DNA from: JAVKSL01 sp050744085
GTDB lineage: Bacteria > Actinomycetota > Acidimicrobiia > Acidimicrobiales > JAJPHD01
Assembly: GCA_050744085.1 (NCBI GenBank)
Contig: JBOGGU010000139.1
Coordinates: 54,555 to 118,554, forward strand
Direction of reading: 5' to 3'
Length of the DNA stretch: 64,000 nucleotides
The stretch's first letter is position 1, and each line of letters opens with the position of its first letter. Positions 9,121 to 16,961 of the stretch are shown here, in pieces. The position numbers and the translations under genes were made by a program. The notes below the pieces were generated by a model. The model did no database searches and was not told the origin of the DNA. It was given only the letters and a program-made list of their open reading frames with translations.

Positions 9121-9414
9121 ATGAACCTGAAGCCCCTCGACGACCGCATCGTGGTACGTCCCAACGAGTCCGAGGAGACCACGGCATCGGGTCTGGTCAT
9201 CCCCGACACCGCCAAGGAGAAGCCCCAGCAGGGCGAGGTCCTCGCCGTGGGCCCCGGCCGCCGTTCGGAGAACACCGGCGAGGTCATCCCCCTCGACGTG
9301 GCGGTTGGCGACACGGTGGTGTACTCCAAGTACGGCGGCACCGAGATCACCGTCAAGGGCGAGGACGTGCTGATCCTCACCAGTCGCGACGTGCTGGCCA
9401 AGGTGGTCAAGTAA
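9121..9414 (+). CDS. groES: Co-chaperonin GroES
   Basis: A 97-residue GroES (Cpn10). It begins MNLKPLDDRIVV and contains the mobile loop ETTASGLVIPDTAKEKPQQG and the C-terminal VLILTSRDVLAKVVK, all standard. The ATG at 9121 follows a good Shine-Dalgarno (AGGAGG at 9105-9110). It caps GroEL rings. The TAA stop overlaps the groEL ATG (TAATG). Regulation is by the CIRCE element upstream. Confidence 0.97.
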   Translation: MNLKPLDDRIVVRPNESEETTASGLVIPDTAKEKPQQGEVLAVGPGRRSENTGEVIPLDVAVGDTVVYSKYGGTEITVKGEDVLILTSRDVLAKVVK

Positions 9415-11081
9415 TGGCCAAGATGCTCAAGTTCAACGAGGACGCCCGTCGGGCGCTGGAGGCCGGCGTCAACCGGCTGGCAGACTCGGTGAAGGTGACG
9501 CTGGGGCCGAAGGGGCGCAACGTCGTCCTGGAGAAGAAGTTCGGCGCCCCGACGATCACCAACGACGGCGTGACCATCGCCCGCGAGGTGGAGCTGGAGG
9601 ACGCCTTCGAGAACATGGGCGCCCAGCTGGTCAAGGAGGTGGCCACCAAGACCAACGACGTGGCTGGCGACGGCACCACCACCGCGACGGTGCTGGCCCA
9701 GGCCCTGGTGCACGAAGGCCTGCGCAACGTGGCCGCCGGCGCCAACCCGATGGCCCTCAAGCGGGGCATCGACAAGGCGGTGGCCGCGGGGGTCCAGTCC
9801 ATCTGGGACCAGGCCAAGGAGGTCGACAGCCGGGCCGAGATCGCCCAGGTGGCCACCATCTCCGCCGCTGACACCTCGATTGGCGAGGTGCTGGCGGACG
9901 CCATCGACAAGGTGGGCAAGGACGGCACGGTCACCGTGGAGGAGTCGAACACCTTCGGCCTCGAGCTGGAGTTCACCGAGGGCATGCAGATCGACCGGGG
10001 ATTCTTGTCCCCGCACTTCGTCACCGACCAGGAGCGCCAAGAGGCAATCCTGGACGAGCCGGCAATCCTTTTCTACGGGGGCAAGATCTCCAACGTCCAT
10101 GACCTGCTCCCGATCCTGGAGAAGGTCATGCAGTCCAACCACCCCCTGCTGGTGATCGCCGAGGACATCGAAGGCGAGGCTCTTGCGACCCTGGTGGTGA
10201 ACAAGATCCGGGGGACCTTCTTCTCGGTAGGGGTCAAGTCCCCGGCCTTCGGGGAGCGGCGCAAGGCCATGCTCAACGACATGGCGACGCTCACCGGCGG
10301 TCAGCTGATCTCCGACGAGGTGGGCCTCAAGCTGGAGAACGCAACCCTCGACCTGCTGGGCCGGGCCCGTCGGGTGGTGGTCACCAAGGACGACACCACG
10401 ATCATCGACGGTGGCGGCGACGCCGAGGCGATCGCCGCCCGGGTGGCTCACATCCGGCGTGAGATGGAGGAGACCGACTCGGACTGGGACCGCGAGAAGC
10501 TGCAGGAGCGCTTGGCCAAGCTGTCGGGCGGCGTGGCAGTGGTCAAGGTGGGTGCGGCAACCGAGGTCGAGCTGAAGGAGAAGAAGCACCGCATCGAGGA
10601 CGCTTTGTCGGCAACGCGCGCCGCGGTCGAGGAGGGAGTGGTTGCCGGTGGGGGCACCGCCCTGATCCGTAGCCGCGCGGCCGTCGACAAGGTGGTCGCC
10701 GGGTTGGAGGGCGACGAGGCCACGGGTGCGCGGACCGTCTCCAAGGCGCTGGACGCCCCGCTGCGCTGGATTGCCTTCAATGCTGGGATCGAGGGCCAGG
10801 TCGCGATCCGCGAGGTTGCCCTCGAGTCCGGCAACACCGGGCTCAACGCCCTCACCGGCGAGCTGGAGGATCTGGTGAAGGCCGGGGTCATCGACCCAGC
10901 CAAGGTCACCCGCTCCGCCCTTCAGAACGCCGCTTCGATCGCCAGCCTCCTGTTGACCACCGAGGTCCTGGTGGCCGACAAGCCCGAGAAGGAGGCTGTC
11001 CCCGGCATGCCCGGCGGTGGTGGTGGCATGGGCGGCATGGGTGGCATGGGTGGCATGGGAATGGCGGGCATGGGGATGTAG
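9414..11081 (+). CDS. groEL: Chaperonin GroEL
   Basis: A 555-residue 60-kDa chaperonin. It has VTLGPKGRNVVLEK, the ATPase motif DGTTTATVLAQ, and a C-terminal Gly-Met repeat (GGM units, last 20 residues) that normally lines the folding chamber. It sits directly behind groES. The Gly-Met tail marks it as the housekeeping GroEL2-like type rather than the His-rich GroEL1 of mycobacteria. The antisense strand is open for over 700 codons, but this is a side effect of codon bias. Confidence 0.97.
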   Translation: MAKMLKFNEDARRALEAGVNRLADSVKVTLGPKGRNVVLEKKFGAPTITNDGVTIAREVELEDAFENMGAQLVKEVATKTNDVAGDGTTTATVLAQALVHEGLRNVAAGANPMALKRGIDKAVAAGVQSIWDQAKEVDSRAEIAQVATISAADTSIGEVLADAIDKVGKDGTVTVEESNTFGLELEFTEGMQIDRGFLSPHFVTDQERQEAILDEPAILFYGGKISNVHDLLPILEKVMQSNHPLLVIAEDIEGEALATLVVNKIRGTFFSVGVKSPAFGERRKAMLNDMATLTGGQLISDEVGLKLENATLDLLGRARRVVVTKDDTTIIDGGGDAEAIAARVAHIRREMEETDSDWDREKLQERLAKLSGGVAVVKVGAATEVELKEKKHRIEDALSATRAAVEEGVVAGGGTALIRSRAAVDKVVAGLEGDEATGARTVSKALDAPLRWIAFNAGIEGQVAIREVALESGNTGLNALTGELEDLVKAGVIDPAKVTRSALQNAASIASLLLTTEVLVADKPEKEAVPGMPGGGGGMGGMGGMGGMGMAGMGM

Positions 11082-11084
11082 ACC

Positions 11085-11108
11085 CTCGGGGGGGCAAGCC
11101 CCCCCGAG
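11085..11108 (+). terminator. Hairpin terminator after groEL
   Basis: A perfect 10-bp stem (CTCGGGGGGG / CCCCCCCGAG) with a CAAG loop begins four bases after the groEL stop. There is no T-run, so if it terminates transcription it acts as an L-shaped terminator of the kind common in actinobacteria. Confidence 0.7.
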
Positions 11109-11166
11109 TCCCCCCCCAAGGTCAAGGTCAAAACCAAGGTCAACCACGGCCCTGGGGGGGGCTTGG

Positions 11167-11739
11167 TTAGGGGCGTAGGTCGGCTGGGTCGAAGGTGACG
11201 GGGAATGGGTCGGACAGAATCATCCGTGCACCTGGGCGTCCAGCGGCTACCTCTACGTAGCTGGTGCCGTCCAGGCGGTAAGCGTAGACAGAGGGGCCAT
11301 CGTCCAGCTCGACCCGCCAGAACGCCGGGATGCCGGACTGGGCGTAGAGGCTGGGCTTGGTCAAGCGGTCCTTGGCCCCAGATCCAGGCGACACGATCTC
11401 CACCACGAGACGGACCAGGCTGGCCTCGAGAATGCCGGATCGGTTGGCCAGGGCAGGTTCCCGCTCGGCGACGAGAACGTCGGGGATGAACACGCTCCCG
11501 CCGTCCAGGCGTACCCCAGTGGCCTCGATGACGATCAGCCCTGACGGCACACGCGCCTCCAAGGCCGAAGCGAGCATGAAACTGGTGCGTTGATGCAAGG
11601 GGGGCGGCGGCGGGCTCACCACCAGGCTCCCCGCGAGCAGCTCGTAGCGCTGGGACTCGGGTAGGGAAGCCAGATCGTCCTCGGTCCAAGGGCCGTCGTG
11701 CAGGGCGAGGGAGGATGCCACTCCACCAGCATGCCACAT
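11167..11739 (-). CDS. Uma2 family (DUF820) putative restriction-endonuclease-fold protein
   Basis: A 190-residue member of the Uma2/DUF820 family, which has a PD-(D/E)XK fold. Recognisable parts are the N-terminal LASLPESQRYELLAGSLVVSP, the central FIPDVLVAE and the LVVEIVSPGSGAKDR plus KPSLYAQSGIPAFWRVE segments with the predicted D...E-x-K/S core. The biological role of the family is not established. It is paralogous to the neighbouring gene and to the copies at 25.3-26.1 kb, but divergent in the N-terminus. It converges on groEL. Confidence 0.85.
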   Translation of the reverse strand: MWHAGGVASSLALHDGPWTEDDLASLPESQRYELLAGSLVVSPPPPPLHQRTSFMLASALEARVPSGLIVIEATGVRLDGGSVFIPDVLVAEREPALANRSGILEASLVRLVVEIVSPGSGAKDRLTKPSLYAQSGIPAFWRVELDDGPSVYAYRLDGTSYVEVAAGRPGARMILSDPFPVTFDPADLRP

Positions 11740-11743
11740 GGGA

Positions 11744-12316
11744 TCAGGCAGGGCCTAGGAGCACATCGACGTTCAGGGCCACCCCCGGAAGGGTCTCGAC
11801 CACCAGGGTGTCGCTCCGCCGGGCACGGCGGGTCGTTGCGTAGCCGTCGGGTCGAGGGTCAGCGAACACCCGGACCTCCATGGCGGTTACATCCACCACC
11901 CAAAGCTGTGGCACCCCGGCCCTGGCGTAGCGGGGAGCTTTGTAGTTGACGTCCCAGTTGAGGGTGGAGTCCGCCACCTCGATGATCAGGAACACGTCGC
12001 TGGCCATCGCTATGTGGCCGTCGGGCGAATCCAGGCCGTGCTTCACCAGCGCCAAGTCCGGCTCAGGCTCGGAGTAGTCGTCCAGCTGGACCGGGCACTG
12101 CACCGAGACCAGTGCTCGGTCCCCCACCGCGTTGACGAGCAGGTGGTTGAGGCGTAGAACACAGGCATAGTGCGGATGCCCCATGGCGGCCATCTGGAAG
12201 ACCTCCCCGTCGAGCAGCTCGACGTGCGAATCGCCCTGGAAGAGCCCGGCCTCGGCCATGCGGCGCCACTCCTCGACACTGAACGCGTGACGGGCGGGAG
12301 CCTGCTCGAGAACCAC
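11744..12316 (-). CDS. Uma2 family (DUF820) putative nuclease-fold protein
   Basis: A 190-residue Uma2 protein: FSVEEWRRMAEAGLF, HVELLDGEVFQMAAMGHPH, the core EPEPDLALV with VFLIIEVADST, then YARAGVPQLWVVDV. It starts with GTG at 12316, six bases after a TAGGCT -10 box, so the mRNA is probably leaderless. Its first 50 residues are nearly the same as the internally deleted copy at 25907, and it also resembles the copy at 25338, so this is a locally amplified family. Function is unknown; a nuclease activity is inferred only from the fold. Confidence 0.87.
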   Translation of the reverse strand: MVLEQAPARHAFSVEEWRRMAEAGLFQGDSHVELLDGEVFQMAAMGHPHYACVLRLNHLLVNAVGDRALVSVQCPVQLDDYSEPEPDLALVKHGLDSPDGHIAMASDVFLIIEVADSTLNWDVNYKAPRYARAGVPQLWVVDVTAMEVRVFADPRPDGYATTRRARRSDTLVVETLPGVALNVDVLLGPA

Positions 12317-12322
12317 GCCCTG

Positions 12323-12328
12323 AGCCTA
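12323..12328 (-). promoter_or_regulatory. -10 box (TAGGCT) of leaderless Uma2 gene
   Basis: TAGGCT read on the minus strand is followed by CAGGGC and then the GTG start of the gene ending at 11744. The spacing of six bases matches the other leaderless starts in this window. Confidence 0.45.
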
Positions 12329-12468
12329 CGCTTCTCTCCGGTCGCCGCGACGCTGGGCCAATCGGACGCTGGGCCAATCGTTAGGGAGTTGACGGGCTCG
12401 TCCAGTCATGAGTAATGTCCGGTTTGTCCCCACTGGGGGGGTTTGACTTGGCCGATGTCAGCGATGAT

Positions 12469-13998
12469 CTACTCGGAGGATATGGAATGTCGATAGAAAG
12501 CATCACTCGAAACCGGACTCTTCGTCTCGTGTCCCTCATCGTTGCCAGCGTGGCCATCTTGGCGGCTGTTATCTTTGGAAGCGTCCCCGTCACCGGTGCC
12601 CAGACGCCCAGTGGTGCGGGAGCCCCGGCGGCGGTCCTGACCGTGCACGGCTGACCCGGCTCGGCGCAGGTCGCCGATCCCGAACGCCAGCAGGGCGAGC
12701 ACTGCGAGTCGGAGCTGAACGCTGCCTTCGAGCATGTGGCGTGTCACCTCCTGGCCTTCGGCCTGCCAGGCGATCAGCATCGCCAGCAGCCCGATGAGGG
12801 CAAGGGCGCCGGGAACCTGCCACTCCCGTGATCGCCACAGGCCTCTGCGGCGGGCCAGTGCGAGGCAGAGGGCCAGGGCGGCCATGGCCGTGGTGGCCCA
12901 CCAGCGGTACAGGGAGGTGGTCAGCACTGGGGTCGTTGGCGAGCCTGATGCTGCGTAGAAGCCGAGGTCCCCGTTGGCGTAGTTGAACGCCTCCTGGGGG
13001 GACTGGAATGGAGCGCTCACCAAGAACACTGGGTGGGTGAGCAACCAGAGCGCGTAGGTGGTGGTGGCGTGGCCGGCGTCGATCCAGGCGAAGAGGGGGG
13101 CGGTGGCGGCGGTGTCGGTCGGGGCGACGACCGGAGCCGCACCGGGAGGCGTCTTCGTGCGGGCCGCCAGGGCCTCCACCAGGCCCACGTCGGGCATGCC
13201 ATGGGCGGCGAAGAAGGCGTCCCGGGCCGGGTAGGGAAAGACCCGGACGTAGAGGTCGTCGAGGGTGTAGGTGCCGTCCCTTCCGGCCGCAGCGGCGAGG
13301 CCCTCGGCGAGGATGGCGACGGTGAGCAGGGCGGCTCCCAGGGCCTGGAGCCGGCGGGGTGAACGTCGGCGGGAAACGACCCCAGCCACAACGAGCAGGC
13401 CGACAGCGACAATGCCGACGGTGACCGTGTTGGAGTCGCGCGAGAAGGCCATACCGATGGCCGACACCACGACAGCGCCGAACCAGGCTCGGCCCGGCTT
13501 GCTCGCAAAGCCGACGAGGGTGGCGACAAAGAGTGCCACGAATGCCAGAGTGGTCGTCTCGGACAGGATCGAGCGGTCCCACTGGGTGACGTACTGGCTG
13601 GAAGCCAAGGCTAGCACCAGGGCCGTGGCCAGGACCTGCGCCCAGGCCTGTCGCACCCTGGTGGCGATCACCCCCGCCGTCGTGGACCACGCGATCACGG
13701 CGATCACCGTTTGAGCCAGGACGAAGCTCGTCTGAGTGCCGGTTAGCTTCCACAGCAGCGGCACCAAGGGCGGGAAGTGGCCAGCCCAGAACCCGCCGCT
13801 GAGGATCGACATCGTGCCCACCGACTCGTAGAACTTGGTGTCCTGCCAGATCAGGGCTGGCCCGGCGAGCGCCTCCCAGATCCGGTAAGCGGCAAAGGCG
13901 CCCATGAAGGCGCCCATGACGACCCAGCAGTATCTCGTCGTGCCCGAGGCGCCAGGCGAGCGGGTCGCCGCCACTCGCGGCAGTGTCGTGCTGGCCAT
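12469..13998 (-). CDS. Polytopic membrane protein, unknown function
   Basis: About 509 residues from ATG 13998 (MASTTLPRVA). Around ten hydrophobic segments can be seen, for example CWVVMGAFMGAFAAYR near the start, ATALVLALASS, GIVAVGLLVVAGVV and LAVLALLAFGIG near the end. An aspartate-rich first loop (LIWQDTKFYESVG) and the overall shape suggest a GT-C glycosyltransferase or a related lipid-linked sugar enzyme, but no motif proves it. The last 60 residues (Arg/Gly/Asp/Ser-rich) look non-native and overlap a small plus-strand frame, so the true C-terminus was probably near 12650. Confidence 0.65.
   Translation of the reverse strand: MASTTLPRVAATRSPGASGTTRYCWVVMGAFMGAFAAYRIWEALAGPALIWQDTKFYESVGTMSILSGGFWAGHFPPLVPLLWKLTGTQTSFVLAQTVIAVIAWSTTAGVIATRVRQAWAQVLATALVLALASSQYVTQWDRSILSETTTLAFVALFVATLVGFASKPGRAWFGAVVVSAIGMAFSRDSNTVTVGIVAVGLLVVAGVVSRRRSPRRLQALGAALLTVAILAEGLAAAAGRDGTYTLDDLYVRVFPYPARDAFFAAHGMPDVGLVEALAARTKTPPGAAPVVAPTDTAATAPLFAWIDAGHATTTYALWLLTHPVFLVSAPFQSPQEAFNYANGDLGFYAASGSPTTPVLTTSLYRWWATTAMAALALCLALARRRGLWRSREWQVPGALALIGLLAMLIAWQAEGQEVTRHMLEGSVQLRLAVLALLAFGIGDLRRAGSAVHGQDRRRGSRTTGRLGTGDGDASKDNSRQDGHAGNDEGHETKSPVSSDAFYRHSISSE
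12487..12654 (+). CDS. Small exported peptide, probably truncated
   Basis: A 55-residue open frame beginning MSIESITRNR with a good Shine-Dalgarno (CGGAGGA, 12474-12480). Residues 12-32 form a hydrophobic segment and VTGA-QTPSG looks like a signal-peptidase I site, leaving only about 18 mature residues. It ends where the opposite-strand membrane protein begins to look conserved, near 12650. I think it is the 5' end of a secreted-protein gene cut by a rearrangement. It could also be chance coding opposite a long C-terminal tail of the minus-strand gene. Local GC is lower than in the flanks. Confidence 0.4.
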   Translation: MSIESITRNRTLRLVSLIVASVAILAAVIFGSVPVTGAQTPSGAGAPAAVLTVHG

Positions 13999-14012
13999 CT
14001 CAGTGGGCAGCC

Positions 14013-14018
14013 TACGCT
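14013..14018 (+). promoter_or_regulatory. -10 box (TACGCT) of leaderless small gene
   Basis: TACGCT is followed by seven bases and then the ATG at 14026. It lies between two divergent genes, with no Shine-Dalgarno sequence. Confidence 0.4.
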
Positions 14019-14025
14019 CAGGGCT

Positions 14026-14214
14026 ATGTCGATACCCGATCACGCTCCGTGTGACCCGGCCAAGCTGTTGGCTGCCTGGATCGAGTGGGAGCGGGGTGAG
14101 ACCCCACCCGGCCGGGTGATGAGCAACCTCAAGACCGGCGGGCTGCGCGATGTGCTGGAGCATCTGGCCGCCACCGGCTGGGTGATGCCCAGGGAGACAA
14201 CCGCGGCCCCCTGA
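14026..14214 (+). CDS. Small hypothetical protein (62 aa)
   Basis: A 62-residue protein, MSIPDHAPCDPAKLL..., with the segment AAWIEWERGETPPGRVMSNL and GLRDVLEHLA. It is acidic and helical and has no transmembrane part. I recall similar small actinobacterial proteins of unknown function, but cannot name a family. The frame begins seven bases after a TACGCT box and is divergent from the membrane-protein gene. Codon use resembles its neighbours, which supports it being real. Confidence 0.6.
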   Translation: MSIPDHAPCDPAKLLAAWIEWERGETPPGRVMSNLKTGGLRDVLEHLAATGWVMPRETTAAP

Positions 14215-14259
14215 GGCAATCCAACGCTGGGAGCGGGCCCTGCCTAGCCGGCGTCGCGG

Positions 14260-14919
14260 TCAGGATCTGGCTTCCAACGTCTTGCGTGCCCAGGCGTGGC
14301 GGGAAGCAGCCAGCTCGGGGACTTCCAACAGCTCGGCTGCGCGGTCGCGCTCGGTGTGGCAGATCCTGGCCACTTCGCCCAGGGTGAGGCTGTCGTGTCG
14401 CTGGTGGTCCACGCCTATCGAGTCCCCGGCAGCCAGCTCGCCCTCCTCGACTATCCGCAGGTAAGCCCCGGTGCGACCCTCCTTCAGGAACCGGTCCGGG
14501 AAGCCGTCGTCACCTACGCGGATGCCCAGCTTGTAGCAGGGGGTCCGTGGCTGGGACACCTCCAGCAAGACGGTTCCCACCCGCCAGCGGTCGCCAACCA
14601 GCGTCCCGCAGAGGTCCAGGCCGGCTGTGGTCAGGTTCTCGCCAAAGCTTGCTGGCTCCAGGTCCCGGCCAAGCCGAGCGGACCACCAGGCGTAGTCCTC
14701 GACCGAGTAGGCGTAGACTGCCTTGTCGGGCCCGCCGTGGACCCTGCGGTCGGCCTGCTCGTCGCCTACCAGGTTGAAGCCGCGCACGGCCACCGGGCCG
14801 GTTACCGGGACCTTGCAGATTCCGGAGCTGACGGTCCTGCCCCGCCAGGCAAGCTCCTTGGGGCGACCGACGTTGAGCGAGACCAGCGCCCCGATGGTTG
14901 GCGCGGTCCCCATTGTCAT
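14260..14919 (-). CDS. MOSC domain protein (YiiM-like)
   Basis: A 219-residue MOSC-domain protein close to the YiiM group. It shows GPVAVRGFNLVGDEQADRRVHGG, DKAVYAYSVEDYAWW, FGENLTT and the conserved cysteine in QPRTPCYKLG. YiiM-type proteins carry the MOSC fold that binds molybdenum cofactor sulfur and they act on N-hydroxylated bases or related compounds. The C-terminal 50 residues form the extra helical extension found in this subgroup. Molybdenum cofactor use elsewhere in the window (mobA, nitrate reductase) makes the annotation sensible, though the exact substrate is not known. Confidence 0.88.
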   Translation of the reverse strand: MTMGTAPTIGALVSLNVGRPKELAWRGRTVSSGICKVPVTGPVAVRGFNLVGDEQADRRVHGGPDKAVYAYSVEDYAWWSARLGRDLEPASFGENLTTAGLDLCGTLVGDRWRVGTVLLEVSQPRTPCYKLGIRVGDDGFPDRFLKEGRTGAYLRIVEEGELAAGDSIGVDHQRHDSLTLGEVARICHTERDRAAELLEVPELAASRHAWARKTLEARS

Positions 14920-14924
14920 CGATG

Positions 14925-15035
14925 CTAGTGCTGCGCCGCGAAAGAGCCACGTGTGTCGCCCAAGGCATCAATCCTGTTCAGAGCAGCCAAGACTCGATAA
15001 GCGACACACGTGGCTTTTCCGCTCAGCAGCACTAG
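14925..15035. repeat. 35-bp imperfect inverted repeat (MITE-like or long hairpin)
   Basis: Left arm 14925-14959 and right arm 15001-15035 are inverted copies with about 30 of 35 positions matching; both begin or end with CTAGTGCTGC and share AGCCACGTGTGTCGC at the inner side. They flank a 41-base centre. The element fills the divergent intergenic space between the MOSC gene and the nuclease operon. It looks like a non-autonomous transposon (MITE) or a palindromic protein-binding element. No coding capacity. Confidence 0.75.
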
Positions 15036-15058
15036 TAGTGTCACACCCCCGGGGCATA

Positions 15059-15988
15059 ATGGAGGCCGTGTCCTTGCTCGAAGAGCTCAGGGGAGCTGGG
15101 CTGGAGCGGCCAGCCACCGACGTGGGGCTTGCGGGCCGCATCCGGGATCAGCTCGAGGCTGCGGCGGCAGGAGTACCCGCGGGGGTCACGGTGAGGGTCA
15201 CCAAGCGCCGCCTGCATCAGGTCCTGTTGTGTGAGGCTCACCTGGTTGCGTTGCTGACAGCGGCCCCCCCGCCTTCCCCGGAGCAGGTTGCCGGCCAGCT
15301 CCTCGACTGGTTGTTCGGCCTGGTAGCCACGGGCCAGCCGGTCGGGACGGACCTGGTGGCGGATGCGCTCGGGGCTGGGGCAGCGTCCGGCGAGTCGGAT
15401 CTGGCCCGAGACTGGGACTCGCTGTCAGTCGAGGCCCAAGGGGAGGCCCGGATGATCGTCGCGGCGTGCTGGCCAGCGCTGGTCGCATGGCCGCAGCTGC
15501 CTCCGAGCGCTCTGGTGCGGCTGCAGGAGCCGATTGTTGCCGAGCTGGCTGGTGGCCGGGTGGTGCTGGCGGGCCGGGCGGACCTGGTGCTCGGCCAACC
15601 TGGCGCCGGGAGGGCCGGGTCCAGGCTCATCGACCTCAAGAGCGGCAGGCACCGCCAGGAGGACGTGGCGGAGGCCGGCTGGTACGCCGTCCTGGAGACG
15701 CTGCGACATCGTGCCGCCCCGCTCCAGGTGGGGACCTACTACCTACGCGACGGCTTCCTGGCCTTGGACGTGGTCACCGCCGAGCTGCTGGAGCAGGCGA
15801 GCGGGAGGATCGCCGAGGGCGTTCGTCGCCTGGTGGCGCTGGCTGGCGGCGCGGAGGCCGAGGCAAACCCGAATCCATTATGCCCCTGGTGCCCGAAGAT
15901 CGATTCATGTGAGCCGGGCAGGCGGCTCGCCTCCGAGAGGGGCACCTACGTACCCAGGATGAACCTGGAGGCCAGCGATGAGCTTTGA
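15059..15988 (+). CDS. PD-(D/E)XK nuclease-like protein with C-terminal Cys cluster
   Basis: About 309 residues. A GRADLVLG motif near residue 175 and RLIDLKSG near 190 match the Asp and Asp/Glu-x-Lys elements of RecB/Cas4/AddB-type PD-(D/E)XK nucleases (here D...D-x-K). C-terminal cysteines in CPWCPKIDSC could, as in Cas4 and AddB, bind an iron-sulfur cluster. The start is ambiguous: ATG 15059, or GTG 15068, which follows a CATAAT box by seven bases. The gene leads an operon of four overlapping genes ending with MrfB and MrfA homologues, so it likely works with them in DNA repair. Substrate unknown. Confidence 0.75.
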   Translation: MEAVSLLEELRGAGLERPATDVGLAGRIRDQLEAAAAGVPAGVTVRVTKRRLHQVLLCEAHLVALLTAAPPPSPEQVAGQLLDWLFGLVATGQPVGTDLVADALGAGAASGESDLARDWDSLSVEAQGEARMIVAACWPALVAWPQLPPSALVRLQEPIVAELAGGRVVLAGRADLVLGQPGAGRAGSRLIDLKSGRHRQEDVAEAGWYAVLETLRHRAAPLQVGTYYLRDGFLALDVVTAELLEQASGRIAEGVRRLVALAGGAEAEANPNPLCPWCPKIDSCEPGRRLASERGTYVPRMNLEASDEL

Positions 15989-16961
15989 GCTGCCAGCCCA
16001 CCAAGAGGCGGTTCGGGCCGCGGTCCAGGACGGTCTGGCGGGGGAGCCCCCGCTGTCGGGCGCCGAGCTGGGTGCCCTGCGGGTGGAACTGGTGGAAGGT
16101 CTCCGCCCCTTCGCGTCGACACCGCTTCTCGTGGACAGTTACCGGCTGTCGAGAGTGGCCGCCTGTCCAGCCAGCTACGTGGCAGGTCCCTTCGAGTGGA
16201 CCGCCCGAGTCGCCCAGCGCTCCCTCGGCCTGCGAGCCCTTCGAGCGATGACATCTGATGCCAGGCTCGGCGTGCTCGACGCTGCGGGGGGGGCGATCGA
16301 CGAGGCGATCGGAGACGACTACTCGGTGGGGAGGTGGCTGGGGGACCAGGACGGGCCTGCCAGGGGAGCGACCGTGGCGGCCGTGGCCACTTGGGCTTCG
16401 CGGTCCTGGGTGGCCGTACCCTGGGGTCGGATCGGGACGGTGAGCCCGACGAGCGCGGCGTTCAAGTTCCGGCCATTCGGGCGGGGCGGCCAGGTTGCCC
16501 TCGAGGCCAGGCCCGATGCAGTCGTCCAGCCAGGTGGGGGACGGCGGGACGACCCTCGTCAGGTGCTCCTGGGACTGCGGCCAGCGTCCCGGGTCGCCAT
16601 CGGCTTGGAGGCCCTGGTGTTTGCTCTCGTTCGCAGTGCGGCGCCGATGAGGGTAGTGACGGTGCAGCCGTCGATTGGCCTGGTGGGGTCAGTGGAGGTA
16701 GACGAGGCCCTGCTTAGAGCGGCCGTCGAGGGCGTCGTTGCCGCAGCGCCTGTCCTCGCTGCCGCCCCTGGGGAGGCGGTGCGGCTCGAGGAGGTGCCCG
16801 GCCCCCAGTGCTGGCGCTGCTTCCGGCGCCACCAGTGCCCCACCGGAGGTTTCTGGCTGGGACACCAGCCCCGTCGGATAGGGGGGATACCCACCGGGGA
16901 GCAAGGCACGGTGGCCCGGATCGCCAGGATCAGCGCGGACAACATTGCGAGCAGCGGATGA
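15978..16961 (+). CDS. Second Cys-cluster protein of the MrfAB operon, degenerate nuclease-like
   Basis: A 327-residue protein starting at ATG 15978, overlapping the previous gene by 11 bases. It is not clearly in any family I know. Like its neighbour it ends with a cysteine group (CWRCFRRHQC, residues about 278-287) and has a central LEARPDAVV segment near residue 175 that could be the remains of a PD-(D/E)XK beta strand, but the downstream Lys motif is not visible. I infer a distant, perhaps inactive, partner of the upstream protein. The stop overlaps the mrfB start (ATGA), which suggests co-translation. Confidence 0.6.
   Translation: MSFELPAHQEAVRAAVQDGLAGEPPLSGAELGALRVELVEGLRPFASTPLLVDSYRLSRVAACPASYVAGPFEWTARVAQRSLGLRALRAMTSDARLGVLDAAGGAIDEAIGDDYSVGRWLGDQDGPARGATVAAVATWASRSWVAVPWGRIGTVSPTSAAFKFRPFGRGGQVALEARPDAVVQPGGGRRDDPRQVLLGLRPASRVAIGLEALVFALVRSAAPMRVVTVQPSIGLVGSVEVDEALLRAAVEGVVAAAPVLAAAPGEAVRLEEVPGPQCWRCFRRHQCPTGGFWLGHQPRRIGGIPTGEQGTVARIARISADNIASSG

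Noticed and set aside
9009..11147. Open frame of about 700 codons on the strand opposite groEL
   Set aside because: It mirrors groEL codon structure, has no start signal or family features, and groEL itself is certain.
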